A DNA stretch of 64,000 nucleotides, taken from positions 1 through 64,000 of the forward strand of contig JAFTXG010000020.1 in assembly GCA_017461725.1 (NCBI GenBank), written 5' to 3'. The notes under the pieces are model-generated. The model saw only the letters and a program-made list of their open reading frames with translations. It was not told where the DNA came from and made no database searches. The DNA is from Lachnospiraceae bacterium. Its GTDB lineage: Bacteria; Bacillota; Clostridia; Lachnospirales; Lachnospiraceae. This document shows positions 26,973 through 36,687 of the stretch, piece after piece (position 1 is the stretch's first letter; each line of letters opens with the position of its first letter). A program made the translations under genes and the position numbers.

Positions 26973-28931
26973 TTAATCTATCCTCGTTCCCATGTAATAG
27001 AAGCCTCTGGATTCATCCAGTCTGACCTTACAGATGGTGCCAATCAATGATGCGTCGCCAGAAAAATGAACCATAATATTGTTGCTCAGACGTCCGGTCA
27101 CCATGCCATTTTCTTTCTCGTCAAGCCCCTCCACCAGTGCGGTCATCACCTTTCCGGTGTCCTTGCCGCAGACCTCGGCCGATATCTCCTGTACTTTTGC
27201 CAGCAGTCGGTCAAACCGCTCGTGGGTCACATCCTCGGGCACCTGCTCCATGGCGGCCGCAGGTGTGCCGGTTCGCTTGGAATAGATGAAGGTAAAGGCA
27301 CTGTCGTATCGCACCTTCTCCACCACATCCATGGTCTCCATAAAGTCCTCCTCGGTCTCACCGGGGAAGCCCACTATGATATCCGTCGTCAGGGACAGGT
27401 CAGGTATCTCGCGCTTCAGCTTGTCCACCAGTGCCAGATATCCGTCCTTGTCGTATCTGCGGTTCATGATCTTCAGAATACGGCTGCTGCCGGACTGTAA
27501 AGGTAAATGCAGGTGACGGCAGATTTTCTTTGACTCCTTCATCACCTGGATCAGCTCGTCGGACAGATCCTTCGGGTGGGAGGTCATAAAACGGATGCGC
27601 TCCAGGCCCTCAATCTTCTCCACTTCCTTAAGCAGCTCCGCGAAGGTCATGGGATTTTCCAGGGTCTTTCCGTAGGAATTGACATTCTGGCCCAGCAGCA
27701 TGACCTCAACGACACCGTCAGCCACCAGACGTCTGATCTCCGCCAGGATCTCCTGGGGCGCACGGCTGCGCTCGCGGCCTCTCACATAGGGCACGATACA
27801 ATAGCTGCAGAAATTATTGCAGCCGTACATAATATTGACACCGGATTTGAAGGAATACTTCCGCTCAGCGGGAAGCTCCTCCACGATACCCTCTGCCTGC
27901 TCCCAGACATCCACGACCATCTTTCCGCGGCTCATCACCCGCTCACAGAGCAGCTCTGCCAGCTTATATACATTATGTGTACCAAAAATCAGATCCACAA
28001 ACCGATAACTCTTTTTGATCTTGTCAATGACCGTCTGCTCCTGCATCATACAGCCGCAGAGGGCGATGATCATATTCGGATTTTTCTGTTTCAGACTATT
28101 TAAATACCCCAGTCTGCCGTAAACACGCTGATTTGCGTTGTCGCGAACGGTACAGGTATTGTAGAGGACGAAATCGGAGGCCTCGGACTCGCTGAGTACA
28201 TATCCGGCCTGGCCTAAGATGCCGGCCAGCTTCTCGCTGTCCTTGGCATTCATCTGACAGCCGAAGGTCTGAATACAGGCGGTAAGCTTTCTGCCAAGCG
28301 TCCGCTCCTGCTCACCGACCCACTGACCCAGCACACTGATAAAATACTCCTGACGTGCAGGCTCCTCCGCCGGTGCCTGGGGACGGTATACGCTCGTTTC
28401 GGTCACGATCATGTCCGGCTCCAGGTCAAACTCCTCGTGGGGGACCTGATCGAACAGCTGAAACTCATAGGCCACCGCTACCCGCTTAATACCGGGATGT
28501 GCCTCCAGAAAACGGTCATAGAAACCGCCGCCGTAGCCCACACGGTGAAGCGCGCGGTCAAAGGCCACACCGGGCATCACCATCATGCCGGCCTCGGCCT
28601 CAGTTTTCTCCAATCCGGCCTTCGGCTCCATGATGCCCATGTAGCCGCTCTCCAGATCATCCATACTGTTTAAGAGATAGAAATCCATCTGTTTCCCGTT
28701 AACCTTGGGGGCTGCGACAGCCTTGCCATCTCTCCATGCCGCCTCCATGATCATGCCGGTCTGGACCTCATTTTTATAATCGATATATACCAAAATCAAA
28801 GATGACTCCCTGTATTCCTTCAGAGAGATCACCTTCTCGGTAATCGCTTCGCTCATTTTTATGGCGCAGTCAGCCTCCAGAGCCTTTCTGCGCTTTGCCA
28901 CTTCTCTGCGAAAATCCTGTTTTGTCTCCAC
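26973..28931 (-). CDS. miaB: Fusion of 5-formyltetrahydrofolate cyclo-ligase and MiaB methylthiotransferase
   Basis: One reading frame encodes two enzymes. Residues 1-185 are a 5-formyl-THF cyclo-ligase, which makes 5,10-methenyl-THF with ATP; the signature GYGGGFYDRF is at 132-141. Residues about 210-652 are MiaB, which methylthiolates i6A37 of tRNA. It has auxiliary-cluster Cys225, Cys260 and Cys294, the radical-SAM triad Cys371, Cys375 and Cys378, and a C-terminal TRAM domain. A linker of some 20 residues joins them with no stop or frame change. The GTG at 28931 is chosen because TAAGGAG lies six bases upstream and reuses the preceding stop codon. Length 652. Confidence 0.9.
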   Translation of the reverse strand: METKQDFRREVAKRRKALEADCAIKMSEAITEKVISLKEYRESSLILVYIDYKNEVQTGMIMEAAWRDGKAVAAPKVNGKQMDFYLLNSMDDLESGYMGIMEPKAGLEKTEAEAGMMVMPGVAFDRALHRVGYGGGFYDRFLEAHPGIKRVAVAYEFQLFDQVPHEEFDLEPDMIVTETSVYRPQAPAEEPARQEYFISVLGQWVGEQERTLGRKLTACIQTFGCQMNAKDSEKLAGILGQAGYVLSESEASDFVLYNTCTVRDNANQRVYGRLGYLNSLKQKNPNMIIALCGCMMQEQTVIDKIKKSYRFVDLIFGTHNVYKLAELLCERVMSRGKMVVDVWEQAEGIVEELPAERKYSFKSGVNIMYGCNNFCSYCIVPYVRGRERSRAPQEILAEIRRLVADGVVEVMLLGQNVNSYGKTLENPMTFAELLKEVEKIEGLERIRFMTSHPKDLSDELIQVMKESKKICRHLHLPLQSGSSRILKIMNRRYDKDGYLALVDKLKREIPDLSLTTDIIVGFPGETEEDFMETMDVVEKVRYDSAFTFIYSKRTGTPAAAMEQVPEDVTHERFDRLLAKVQEISAEVCGKDTGKVMTALVEGLDEKENGMVTGRLSNNIMVHFSGDASLIGTICKVRLDESRGFYYMGTRID

Positions 28932-28941
28932 AGCCTGCTCC

Positions 28942-29169
28942 TTACTGTTCCTGTTTTCCCTTATTGCCGAACTTCTCACCCAGATCGGTGATGGTTCCGT
29001 CCGGTTCCTTGATGGAAATGTTGTTTAATGTACCGCGAAGATTTGCGCGGATGTTGGCAATGTACTCACCGCGAAGGCGTGCCTGCTCGTCCTTCTCCTC
29101 AGGGGTCAGTCCGACAGTCTTTGCCTTGTGGTACAGCTCATTTATCCGGTTAATGTCATCCATGGTCAT
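28942..29169 (-). CDS. DUF896 family protein, YnzC-like
   Basis: A 75-residue helical-hairpin protein of DUF896. The conserved core MDDINRINELYHKAKTVG and EEKDEQARLRGEYI is clear. In Bacillus subtilis the homolog ynzC is in the SOS-induced yneA operon. Here it is unlinked from yneA and has no SOS box; it heads the miaB-mutS-mutL operon instead. Function unknown. Confidence 0.92.
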   Translation of the reverse strand: MTMDDINRINELYHKAKTVGLTPEEKDEQARLRGEYIANIRANLRGTLNNISIKEPDGTITDLGEKFGNKGKQEQ

Positions 29170-29263
29170 GGTGTTTGATTCCTTTCTCGTACAGTGCTTC
29201 TATGTCCGGTATTTTTACTCAGTCTATTTCAAGACAGATATGCAAAAATACACCAGCTTATCT

Positions 29264-29292
29264 ATTTTAAATCAAAGTTTTCCATCCGTCAA
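29264..29292 (-). promoter_or_regulatory. Promoter of the DUF896-miaB-mutS-mutL operon
   Basis: On the minus strand TTGACG (29287-29292), 17 bp and TAAAAT (29264-29269). The -35 hexamer overlaps the last codons of the upstream FAD gene. Confidence 0.75.
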
Positions 29293-30881
29293 CTGATTGG
29301 TGCGTATCTTCGGATAATTTCCTCCGCCACCTTCAGTCCATCCATGGCTGCCGAGGTGATTCCGCCTGCGTATCCCGCTCCCTCACCGCAGGGATATAGC
29401 CCTTTCACATTGCTCTCCATCCGCTTATCCCGCTCAATGTGAACCGGAGATGATGTCCGGCTCTCCACTCCGGCCAGGATCGCGTCATATCGGGAAAAGC
29501 CCTCGATCTGACGCTCAAAAGACTGGATTCCCTCCGCAAGGGCATTGCCCACAGATGTACTCAGCACATCGCGAAGGTTTGCAAACTTATATCCACCCTT
29601 GAACGCAGGCTCAAAGGTGCCAAAACCGGTGCTGGTCTGATTGTTCAGGTAATCGCCAAAGAGCTGAACAGGAATCTTTCCATCGCCCACGCGGTAAGCC
29701 GCCTTTTCCAGCTCCTGCTGATAATACATTCCGGCAAGTACGTCGTTCGACCCAAAATCCTCCACGCCCACCGTCACAATAATCGCGCTGTTGGCATTTT
29801 TACCGCCCCGGTCACTGTAACTCATGCCGTTTACCGCAGTCATACCGTTTTCTGAGGAGGCATTGACCACATAACCGCCGGGACACATACAGAAGGAATA
29901 CACCCCTCTGCCGTCCATGGACTTTCCGGCAAGCTTGTAGGGCGCAGGGGGCAGCTGATAGCGGCAGTCCTTTCCGTACTGAGAGCGATCAATCATCTCC
30001 TGTGGATGCTGAATGCGCAATCCCACCGCAAACGGTTTCTGATACATGGCGATCGGTGAGTTGGCCAGAACGGTAAAGGTATCTCTGGCGCTGTGACCGA
30101 TGGCCAGGATCACCTGTTCGGCCTCAATCAAGCTTCCATCGGCCAGCTTGACTCCCCGGATCTGTCCGCCGTCAATCTCAAATTCGCTGACCTTCGCATG
30201 GAATCGGATCTCGCCGCCCATCCGAAGAATCTCACTGCGTATGTTCTTGACAATCTTCCTCAGACTGTCCGTGCCGATGTGGGGCTTATTGTCGTAGAGA
30301 ATGGACGGGTCTGCGCCCATCTCCACCAAAATCTCCAGCACCTTTCGGTTTCGTCCGCTGGAATCCTTCACCAGCGTATTTAACTTGCCGTCGGAAAACG
30401 TTCCTGCGCCGCCCTCGCCGAACTGGACATTGCATTCCGTATCCAGCTTGCCGGTATCCCAGAACTTTTCCACGATCTCCGTGCGCTCATCCACTGCGCC
30501 GCCCCGCTCCAGAATCAGCGGAGCATAGCCTTCTCTGGCAAGCAGGTAGCCGCAGAACATACCGGCGGGACCGAAACCGACAATCACCGGCCGATGATTT
30601 GCCTTTTCTGCTCCATGTACAAGCGGATGTCTTTCCTCCTTCTGCCGCAGCACAATGTTCGGATTATGCTTTTTCTTCACGATTTTCAGATCACGGTCCG
30701 TATGTACATCCAGCTGATACACAAAGACAATATCGGGCTTTTTGCGGGCATCAATGGAGCGCTTTACGATCTTCCAGGACAGAATATCCCCTGTACGGAT
30801 GCCCAGAACCGATGCAATTTTCTGTTTTAACTCCGCCTCTGTATGGTTGGGAGGCAGGGTAAGCTTCAACACTCTGATCAT
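29289..30881 (-). CDS. Uncharacterised FAD-dependent protein (COG2509 type)
   Basis: A 530-residue flavoprotein of the group annotated as uncharacterised FAD-dependent dehydrogenases. Residues 1-70 are a small N-terminal module. The Rossmann FAD motif is VGFGPAGMFCGYLLAREG at about 101-118, ending in the ribose-binding Glu of LILERG. The segments GEGGAGTFSDGKLNT and CGEGAGYAGGITSAAMDG are family hallmarks. The reaction is unknown. It is separated by 138 bp from the second FAD gene and may be transcribed with it. Confidence 0.85.
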   Translation of the reverse strand: MIRVLKLTLPPNHTEAELKQKIASVLGIRTGDILSWKIVKRSIDARKKPDIVFVYQLDVHTDRDLKIVKKKHNPNIVLRQKEERHPLVHGAEKANHRPVIVGFGPAGMFCGYLLAREGYAPLILERGGAVDERTEIVEKFWDTGKLDTECNVQFGEGGAGTFSDGKLNTLVKDSSGRNRKVLEILVEMGADPSILYDNKPHIGTDSLRKIVKNIRSEILRMGGEIRFHAKVSEFEIDGGQIRGVKLADGSLIEAEQVILAIGHSARDTFTVLANSPIAMYQKPFAVGLRIQHPQEMIDRSQYGKDCRYQLPPAPYKLAGKSMDGRGVYSFCMCPGGYVVNASSENGMTAVNGMSYSDRGGKNANSAIIVTVGVEDFGSNDVLAGMYYQQELEKAAYRVGDGKIPVQLFGDYLNNQTSTGFGTFEPAFKGGYKFANLRDVLSTSVGNALAEGIQSFERQIEGFSRYDAILAGVESRTSSPVHIERDKRMESNVKGLYPCGEGAGYAGGITSAAMDGLKVAEEIIRRYAPIS

Positions 30882-31019
30882 ATCTCGATTGACCTCTTTT
30901 ATACACTGTTTTCGATAGCTTTATCCATCGATGGTATGGTATCGCCACAATTACTGTCTTAACTGCCGCCTGAATATATACCCATTCAATAATATCCAGG
31001 GCCGACGTCCGCAGCTATG

Positions 31020-32246
31020 TCACTGTGCAGCTCCGCGTCCCGCCAGATAACCGCTCGACCACGCAAACTGCAGATTATAGCCGCCACAGATACCGTCAAT
31101 ATCCAGCAATTCTCCCGCCACAAAAAGTCCGGGTATCCGTTTTACCTCCATAGTGGTCGGGTCAATCTGAGCTGTATCCACACCACCTGAGCACACCTGC
31201 GCCCGATCAAAGCCGAGATTTCCGGTAATCGGCACACGAAAGGCCGTCATTTCCCGGATCAACTCCCCGATCTGCCGATCACTCAGCCTGCCCGCCGGAA
31301 GATCATAGGATACCCCAATCCGCTTAAACAGCTGCAGCCCCAGCTTTTCCGGCAGCAGACCGGTCAGAAAATCTCCGCAGCGCACGGCACCTCTTTGTCT
31401 TATCTGATGATAAAGATACTGCTTAACTTCACCGTTGGAAAATTCCTCCATAAAATTAATCTCAGCTTCAAGCACGGTCTTTTTGTTCTCTGTCAGAAGT
31501 CTCGCTGCAAAACCGCTGATCTGGAACACCGGTATGCCGGACAGACCGTAGTCGCAGAGCTGAAGCTCCCCTGCCTCCGAAGCGATCTTTCTTTCACCGG
31601 CATAGAGTGTGATCCTTCCGGCAGTGCGAATGCCGCTAAGCTCCTTAAAGCCCTTCCACGGGGAGGTCAGCGGGACGAGGGCCGGAACTGCCGGAATCAC
31701 CTTCAAGCCAAGACCGGCAGCCAGTGCATAACCGCTGCCGTCTGAGCCCGTCTGAGGGGCGGCCTGTCCACCACAGGCCAGAATCAGGCTGTCAACTGCA
31801 AAGCTTCCCTTTTCGCAGTTGATCTGAAAACTATCTCCATGCGGCCTCACCCGCAGATTTCCCGTCTCATCGACCACCTTGACCTTTAGCCGTTCCAGCT
31901 CACGGATCAGCGCTTTTGCCACCGACGCGGCCTGCATGGAGCGCGGATAATAATATCCCTCGCTGTTTTTTATCGGATGAATACCGATATGCTCAAAAAA
32001 ATCCAGTGTTTCTTTCAGACCGAAATGACGGATCACCTGCAGAGCAAACTCCGGATGCCGGCCATGGAAACAGTTTTCCGCAAGATAATCATTCGCCAGA
32101 TTACATCTGCCGTTTCCGGTGGATAATATCTTTTTTCCCAGCTTCGCCGTGCGCTCAAACAGCGTCACCTGCGCCCCGTTTCCGGCTGCCGCAATTGCTG
32201 CCGTCATGCCGGCCGCTCCACCTCCGATAATTCCCACACGCTTCAT
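31020..32246 (-). CDS. HI0933-family NAD(P)/FAD-dependent oxidoreductase
   Basis: A 408-residue flavoprotein of the HI0933/aminoacetone-oxidase-like family. The FAD motif GGGAAGMTAAIAAAGNGA is at about 8-25, and the C-terminal FAD segment VAGELLDIDGICGGYNLQ is typical. Homologs such as YhiN and YtfP have no settled reaction. It is unrelated in detail to the COG2509 protein downstream, though both are FAD enzymes. Confidence 0.86.
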   Translation of the reverse strand: MKRVGIIGGGAAGMTAAIAAAGNGAQVTLFERTAKLGKKILSTGNGRCNLANDYLAENCFHGRHPEFALQVIRHFGLKETLDFFEHIGIHPIKNSEGYYYPRSMQAASVAKALIRELERLKVKVVDETGNLRVRPHGDSFQINCEKGSFAVDSLILACGGQAAPQTGSDGSGYALAAGLGLKVIPAVPALVPLTSPWKGFKELSGIRTAGRITLYAGERKIASEAGELQLCDYGLSGIPVFQISGFAARLLTENKKTVLEAEINFMEEFSNGEVKQYLYHQIRQRGAVRCGDFLTGLLPEKLGLQLFKRIGVSYDLPAGRLSDRQIGELIREMTAFRVPITGNLGFDRAQVCSGGVDTAQIDPTTMEVKRIPGLFVAGELLDIDGICGGYNLQFAWSSGYLAGRGAAQ

Positions 32247-32329
32247 CCTCAGTCACTCCTTCCCATGTTCTCTCTGTACGCTTCAACTATCTGCATATCC
32301 TGTTTTATTTCATTTAGTCCTCTGTATCA

Positions 32330-33043
32330 TCAGCTGGTAACTGTCTGCAAATAGTCAAATAATCCAGCTGTATCCTTGATATAAAATCCTTCCTCCAACA
32401 GCTTCCGATCTTCGTCGTTCAGCTCCTCCGAGTGAATTCCGGTGTCCAGATAAAGGGTGGTCTGATCCAGATGGTACACCATCAGACCTTCCTCCTCCAA
32501 AATCAGATAATAAGCATAGTCCGACCAGTTTTCCTCATCACTTTTTCGCAGATAGACTGCATGCTCAGAAAAAGACAGCAGCGTCCCGTATTCCGGATGC
32601 TCGCGAAGATAAACGAGAAGTTCCTGTCGAGTGAGTCCCAATAATTCTTTGGGGAATTTTTCCACCGTCTCCGTGACGATACCGGTGATCCAGTCGTACT
32701 GACCAACCACGAATACCATCGAAGGATTGGTACGAATCAGGCCACCGGCGTCAGCTTCAAGCACGTCCATGTCAGTGCGCCCCACTGTACCGGCGGCATC
32801 GTTCTGCGATATTTCTGCTTCGGACGGCAGTTCTTCGGTGCCAGCCAAATGCTCCGGTGCCTTGGTTGGTGCTTGCTGAGATTCGTCCTCGTAACCATCG
32901 CTTATCCCATCCATCTGCTGCGTATGTTCCCGTTCGTCCTGATCCTGCCTCATCCGGGCATAATTAAAATAGTATACTGTCACAAAACAAAATGCGATCA
33001 CACAAAACGTAAACAGATAGCTCAATACAGTACTTTTTTTCAT
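32330..33043 (-). CDS. Single-pass membrane protein of unknown function
   Basis: I do not recognise this gene. The 237-residue product has one N-terminal helix (about 5-25), an acidic linker (about 30-100) and an extracytoplasmic domain of about 130 residues. That domain contains LLGLTRQELLVYLREHPEYGTLL and ends YIKDTAGLFDYLQTV. It loosely recalls the C-terminal part of BofC, a sporulation checkpoint protein, but this is only a hunch. The ATG at 33043 is chosen over a TTG two codons upstream because GGAGAG is well spaced. Confidence 0.65.
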   Translation of the reverse strand: MKKSTVLSYLFTFCVIAFCFVTVYYFNYARMRQDQDEREHTQQMDGISDGYEDESQQAPTKAPEHLAGTEELPSEAEISQNDAAGTVGRTDMDVLEADAGGLIRTNPSMVFVVGQYDWITGIVTETVEKFPKELLGLTRQELLVYLREHPEYGTLLSFSEHAVYLRKSDEENWSDYAYYLILEEEGLMVYHLDQTTLYLDTGIHSEELNDEDRKLLEEGFYIKDTAGLFDYLQTVTS

Positions 33044-33129
33044 GAACAACTCTCCAATCTGGCTCCGTCACACACAAATCCCTGTGTATCAGACAAACCA
33101 AATCGGTCTGATCCATGACAGAAAGAAAA

Positions 33130-33159
33130 ACGGAGCCGCATAAATATCTGCTTCTCCGT
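33130..33159 (-). terminator. Terminator of the flippase gene
   Basis: acggag (33130-33135) pairs with ctccgt (33154-33159). On the minus strand TTTTCTTTC follows. It lies about 40 bp after the flippase stop. Confidence 0.65.
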
Positions 33160-33197
33160 TATATTCTTTCCAATTCGGTCCACGGTTAAACCGACGA

Positions 33198-34853
33198 TCA
33201 CAACAAATGAAGTGCCTTAGCCACCTTCACCAGCCGACCGCCCATCGGGAAATCATAGAGTTCAACCTCATCCACGCATTTCATCAGCAGAAGAAGCACT
33301 GCATAGACTACCACTGCAACGATAATCGCAAAAACGGTGGAAAGCCCATTGCCCACAGAAAGCATGGACAGCAAACGATATACCCCCCAGGCAGCTACGC
33401 CCATGATGGCGGCAGCAACAGAGGGAAGAATAAATGTCTTTTTCATCTCCTGACGATACTGCAGATAGTCCGCAATGCAGGCACTGTTTAACATACACAT
33501 GGTCAGACCAAACAGCATATTTGCGATTACCACGCCGTTGATTCCCATGTCAAACCCAAACAGCAATACGATCAGAACACCTACATGAATAATCAGCGAA
33601 ATCAGTGCGTTTCTCACCGGAACCTTCATCTTATTAATCCCCTGCAGGATCGCGTTAGTCACTGTGGACAGTGAGAAAAATGCCACAGCCATACCGCCCA
33701 GAATCAACAGCTCGCTGGCAAGTCCGCTGTCGCCCGGATAGAGAAGCTTTACCACAGGCCCCGCCAATACCATCAGACCGACTGTACAGGGAATCGCAAC
33801 GATCATAGTAAAGCGAACAGCCATATTGACTCTCATCAGGGTCTCTCCGCGATTTCTTTGGGTAACAGACACCGTGAGTGCCGGGATAACAGAGCTGGCC
33901 AGCGCATTTGCAATGGCAATCGGTACATTTGTCAGCAGTGTGTATTTTCCGCTGTAAATACCCCAGAGCGTCTTGTAATCAGAATCAGCGATCCCATTAA
34001 ACTTTACATAATAACCGAACACACTGTTATCCACCAGTGAGCTGATATTATAGATGGCAGAGCTGACGATTACCGGAACGATGGTTGCCACCAGAATGCG
34101 AATCAGCTGGCTGTATAGCTCAACCGGATTTTTCCTGTCGCGGTTGATCTTTCCAGTCATGGCCTGATGGAAGACAACAAACACAAATCCACAGAAAAGC
34201 AGCGCAGTCAGTGCTCCGGCCACCGTACCGACTGTGGCTCCCGCAGCACCGTAAGCACCGGCAAGATTACCGGATCCTTTTGCCGCGTCAGTCTGTGCAC
34301 CGAGTCCGAAGAGATAAAATGCCGCAGCTATGCTGACACCCGCATTGACAATCTGCTCCAATAGCTGGGAAACCGCGGTGGGAATCATCGTACTCTGTCC
34401 CTGAAAATATCCGCGCAAAACACCCAGCACGGCCATGATGAAGATCGCTGGGGCAAGAACCTGGATGGCATAAACCGTATCCGGCATATTCAGCACCTTG
34501 TCCGCAAAGAAACCGGCACCAAAATAACAGATCGCCGCAGCGACCAGTCCGACGATCACGGAAAAAATCATCGCACTTTTGAAAATACGGTATGAATTTC
34601 TATACTGCTTTACCGACACTCTGGCTGCGACCATCTTAGATACAGCCAACGGGATACTGTAGGAGGACAACAGCAAAATGATATTATAAATATTGTAAGC
34701 AGCTGAGTAGATACCCATAGCATCGTCACCCAGCTTGTTCTGCAGCGGTATCCGGTAGACCATACCGATCAGTCTCACCACGATACCTGCTATGGCAAGG
34801 ATCGATCCCTGCACCACAAAATTTGAACCTTTTTTCTTTGCTGTACTCTCCAT
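33198..34853 (-). CDS. Polysaccharide/lipid flippase of the SpoVB-MurJ (MVF) type
   Basis: A polytopic carrier of the MOP superfamily with about 14 membrane helices over 551 residues. The N-terminal pattern NFVVQGSILAIAGIVVRLIGMVYRIPL is typical of SpoVB/YtgP/MurJ-like lipid II or oligosaccharide flippases of Bacillota. Which of these roles it has cannot be fixed: no spo or capsule genes are adjacent. GAGG precedes the ATG. Confidence 0.85.
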   Translation of the reverse strand: MESTAKKKGSNFVVQGSILAIAGIVVRLIGMVYRIPLQNKLGDDAMGIYSAAYNIYNIILLLSSYSIPLAVSKMVAARVSVKQYRNSYRIFKSAMIFSVIVGLVAAAICYFGAGFFADKVLNMPDTVYAIQVLAPAIFIMAVLGVLRGYFQGQSTMIPTAVSQLLEQIVNAGVSIAAAFYLFGLGAQTDAAKGSGNLAGAYGAAGATVGTVAGALTALLFCGFVFVVFHQAMTGKINRDRKNPVELYSQLIRILVATIVPVIVSSAIYNISSLVDNSVFGYYVKFNGIADSDYKTLWGIYSGKYTLLTNVPIAIANALASSVIPALTVSVTQRNRGETLMRVNMAVRFTMIVAIPCTVGLMVLAGPVVKLLYPGDSGLASELLILGGMAVAFFSLSTVTNAILQGINKMKVPVRNALISLIIHVGVLIVLLFGFDMGINGVVIANMLFGLTMCMLNSACIADYLQYRQEMKKTFILPSVAAAIMGVAAWGVYRLLSMLSVGNGLSTVFAIIVAVVVYAVLLLLMKCVDEVELYDFPMGGRLVKVAKALHLL

Positions 34854-34956
34854 ACTATCGCCTCATCTATCTGAACTTATCGTTTCTGTATTTCTTCGCT
34901 TATCAGATCCCTGATATACATCAAACCAAAACGTGCCTGTTTTATCATTTGCAGTT

Positions 34957-35460
34957 TTATCGCACAATCCCAAGACCGTCTAACAGCATCCGCTGACGCT
35001 CCTCCATCACCAGACGCTCATCATCCTCCATATGATCGTAGCCGAACAGATGAAGCATACTGTGCGCCACCAGAAAGGCCAGTTCTCTGGTCACCGAATG
35101 ACCGTACTTCTCCGCCTGCTCCTCAATCTTATCCACGGAAAGAATAATATCGCCCAGCAAAAGCTCGCCGGTCTCCGGATTAAAACAGTCGCAAACTGCC
35201 GTCTCATCCTCCAAAATCGAGAAATCCGCAGGTGCCGGATACTGGACCATGGGGAAAGAGAGGACATCGGTCTCCGAATCGATCCCTCTGAAATCACGGT
35301 TGATCTCTCTGATTCCTGCATTATCAGTGATGGTCACACTGACTTCCGCCTCGTAGGGACAATCTTCCTGATCCATCGCGCCGTCGATCACCCTGCGGAT
35401 GATCTCCTCGTAAGGCACATCCAGTTTTTTTTCTGCTTCATACTCTATCTCGTAGGTCAT
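34957..35460 (-). CDS. ybeY: YbeY endoribonuclease
   Basis: YbeY is a zinc-dependent RNase needed for 16S rRNA 3'-end maturation and ribosome quality control. The metal motif H-x3-H-x5-H is present in HSMLHLFGYDH near residue 132. The 167 residues match the family. In Bacillota it normally follows phoH and pgpH; here it follows phoH directly. Confidence 0.95.
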   Translation of the reverse strand: MTYEIEYEAEKKLDVPYEEIIRRVIDGAMDQEDCPYEAEVSVTITDNAGIREINRDFRGIDSETDVLSFPMVQYPAPADFSILEDETAVCDCFNPETGELLLGDIILSVDKIEEQAEKYGHSVTRELAFLVAHSMLHLFGYDHMEDDERLVMEERQRMLLDGLGIVR

Positions 35461-35553
35461 ACATATACTCCAATTTCTTACGGTTATCCCGGTCTGGCTG
35501 CCTGATTTTCCCGGGTGCAGGCATCATCTGCCGGCCGATACCTGCTCTTTACC

Positions 35554-35583
35554 ATCATATCACAGACCAAACCGCTTTGTAAA
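35554..35583 (-). promoter_or_regulatory. Promoter upstream of ybeY
   Basis: On the minus strand TTTACA (35578-35583), 18 bp and TATGAT (35554-35559), in the 136-bp phoH-ybeY gap. It could give ybeY independent expression. Confidence 0.55.
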
Positions 35584-35596
35584 GGTGGCTTTGGAC

Positions 35597-36622
35597 TTAC
35601 TTTTGTGTGCGGACAGAATGATTTCCCTTTGCTCTCCGCTCCATTTGCACAGCCTTTTCCTGCTGCCTGTTCTCCTCTTTCTCAAAGGCCTTGATAATGT
35701 CTCTCACAATCTTATTTCGCACTACGTCACGGTTATTCAGATGGACGATGGACACACCCTCCACCGACTTTAAGATCGTCGCCACCTTCTGAAGACCGGA
35801 GGTGGTGGCCTTGGGAAGGTCGATCTGGGTCACATCGCCGGTGAGTACCATCTTAGAGCCCTCGCCCAGACGGGTCAGTGCCATCTTCAACGTCTGCAGA
35901 GAAGCGTTCTGGCTCTCGTCGATGATAATGCGGGCATTACTCAGGGTACGTCCGCGCATATAAGCCAGGGGTGCGATCTCAATGATGCCCTTCTCCTGAA
36001 ACTTTCGCGCAGTCTCCGCACCCAGAATATCATTCAGCGCATCATAAAGAGGGCGCAGATAGGGGTCTACCTTCTGTGCCAGATCGCCGGGCAGAAAGCC
36101 CAGACGTTCCTCACCGGCCTCGATCGCCGGGCGGCTCATAATGATCCGCTCGATCTCACCGAGCTTAAACTCAGCCACCGCCTGTGCCACCGCCAGAAAG
36201 GTCTTTCCTGTGCCAGCAGGGCCGATACATACGGTGACGCTGGTTTTTTCGAGGGCATCCACCAGATTTTTCTGACCGATGGTCTTGCACTTGATCGGCT
36301 TTCCGGTGTGAGTAAGCACCACCACATCATCCATCGCCTCCAGACCATCCCGGACATTACCTGACTCCACCAGATCCACCATGCGGTGAACCATGTCCGG
36401 ATTGATCAGCTCATCCTTTTTATATACCTGCTTTAGAGAGTCGAGGACGCGGCCCGCGTCATTCACCGCGTTCTCATCCTCGCCACTGATCTCAATAATG
36501 GAATTTCTCGCATTTATGGTGACAGACAGCGCCCTCTCAATGATCCTCACATGATCGTCATGAGGTCCGAACAACGCCATCTGTTGCGCTACTGACTCAA
36601 CAGTCAACTGAATGGTGTACAA
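35597..36622 (-). CDS. phoH: PhoH-like ATPase
   Basis: A P-loop ATPase linked to RNA metabolism. The Walker A motif is GPAGTGKTFLAVA and Walker B is RIIIDESQNAS. The N-terminal KH-like region spans about 1-100. The 341 residues fit the family. The start is TTG, with GAGG eight bases upstream; no in-frame ATG lies near. The C-terminal 40 residues are rich in Glu, Gln and Arg. Confidence 0.93.
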   Translation of the reverse strand: MYTIQLTVESVAQQMALFGPHDDHVRIIERALSVTINARNSIIEISGEDENAVNDAGRVLDSLKQVYKKDELINPDMVHRMVDLVESGNVRDGLEAMDDVVVLTHTGKPIKCKTIGQKNLVDALEKTSVTVCIGPAGTGKTFLAVAQAVAEFKLGEIERIIMSRPAIEAGEERLGFLPGDLAQKVDPYLRPLYDALNDILGAETARKFQEKGIIEIAPLAYMRGRTLSNARIIIDESQNASLQTLKMALTRLGEGSKMVLTGDVTQIDLPKATTSGLQKVATILKSVEGVSIVHLNNRDVVRNKIVRDIIKAFEKEENRQQEKAVQMERRAKGNHSVRTQK

Positions 36623-36687
36623 TACTATTTCCTCGCTTTCTGTCTGTACTCCGATTTAGGTTATTATATACGAAAACAACCCTCTTT

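Noticed and set aside
30882..31019. Possible small gene between the two FAD genes
   Set aside because: The open frame there runs into the FAD gene out of frame and has no ribosome site; the gap appears empty.
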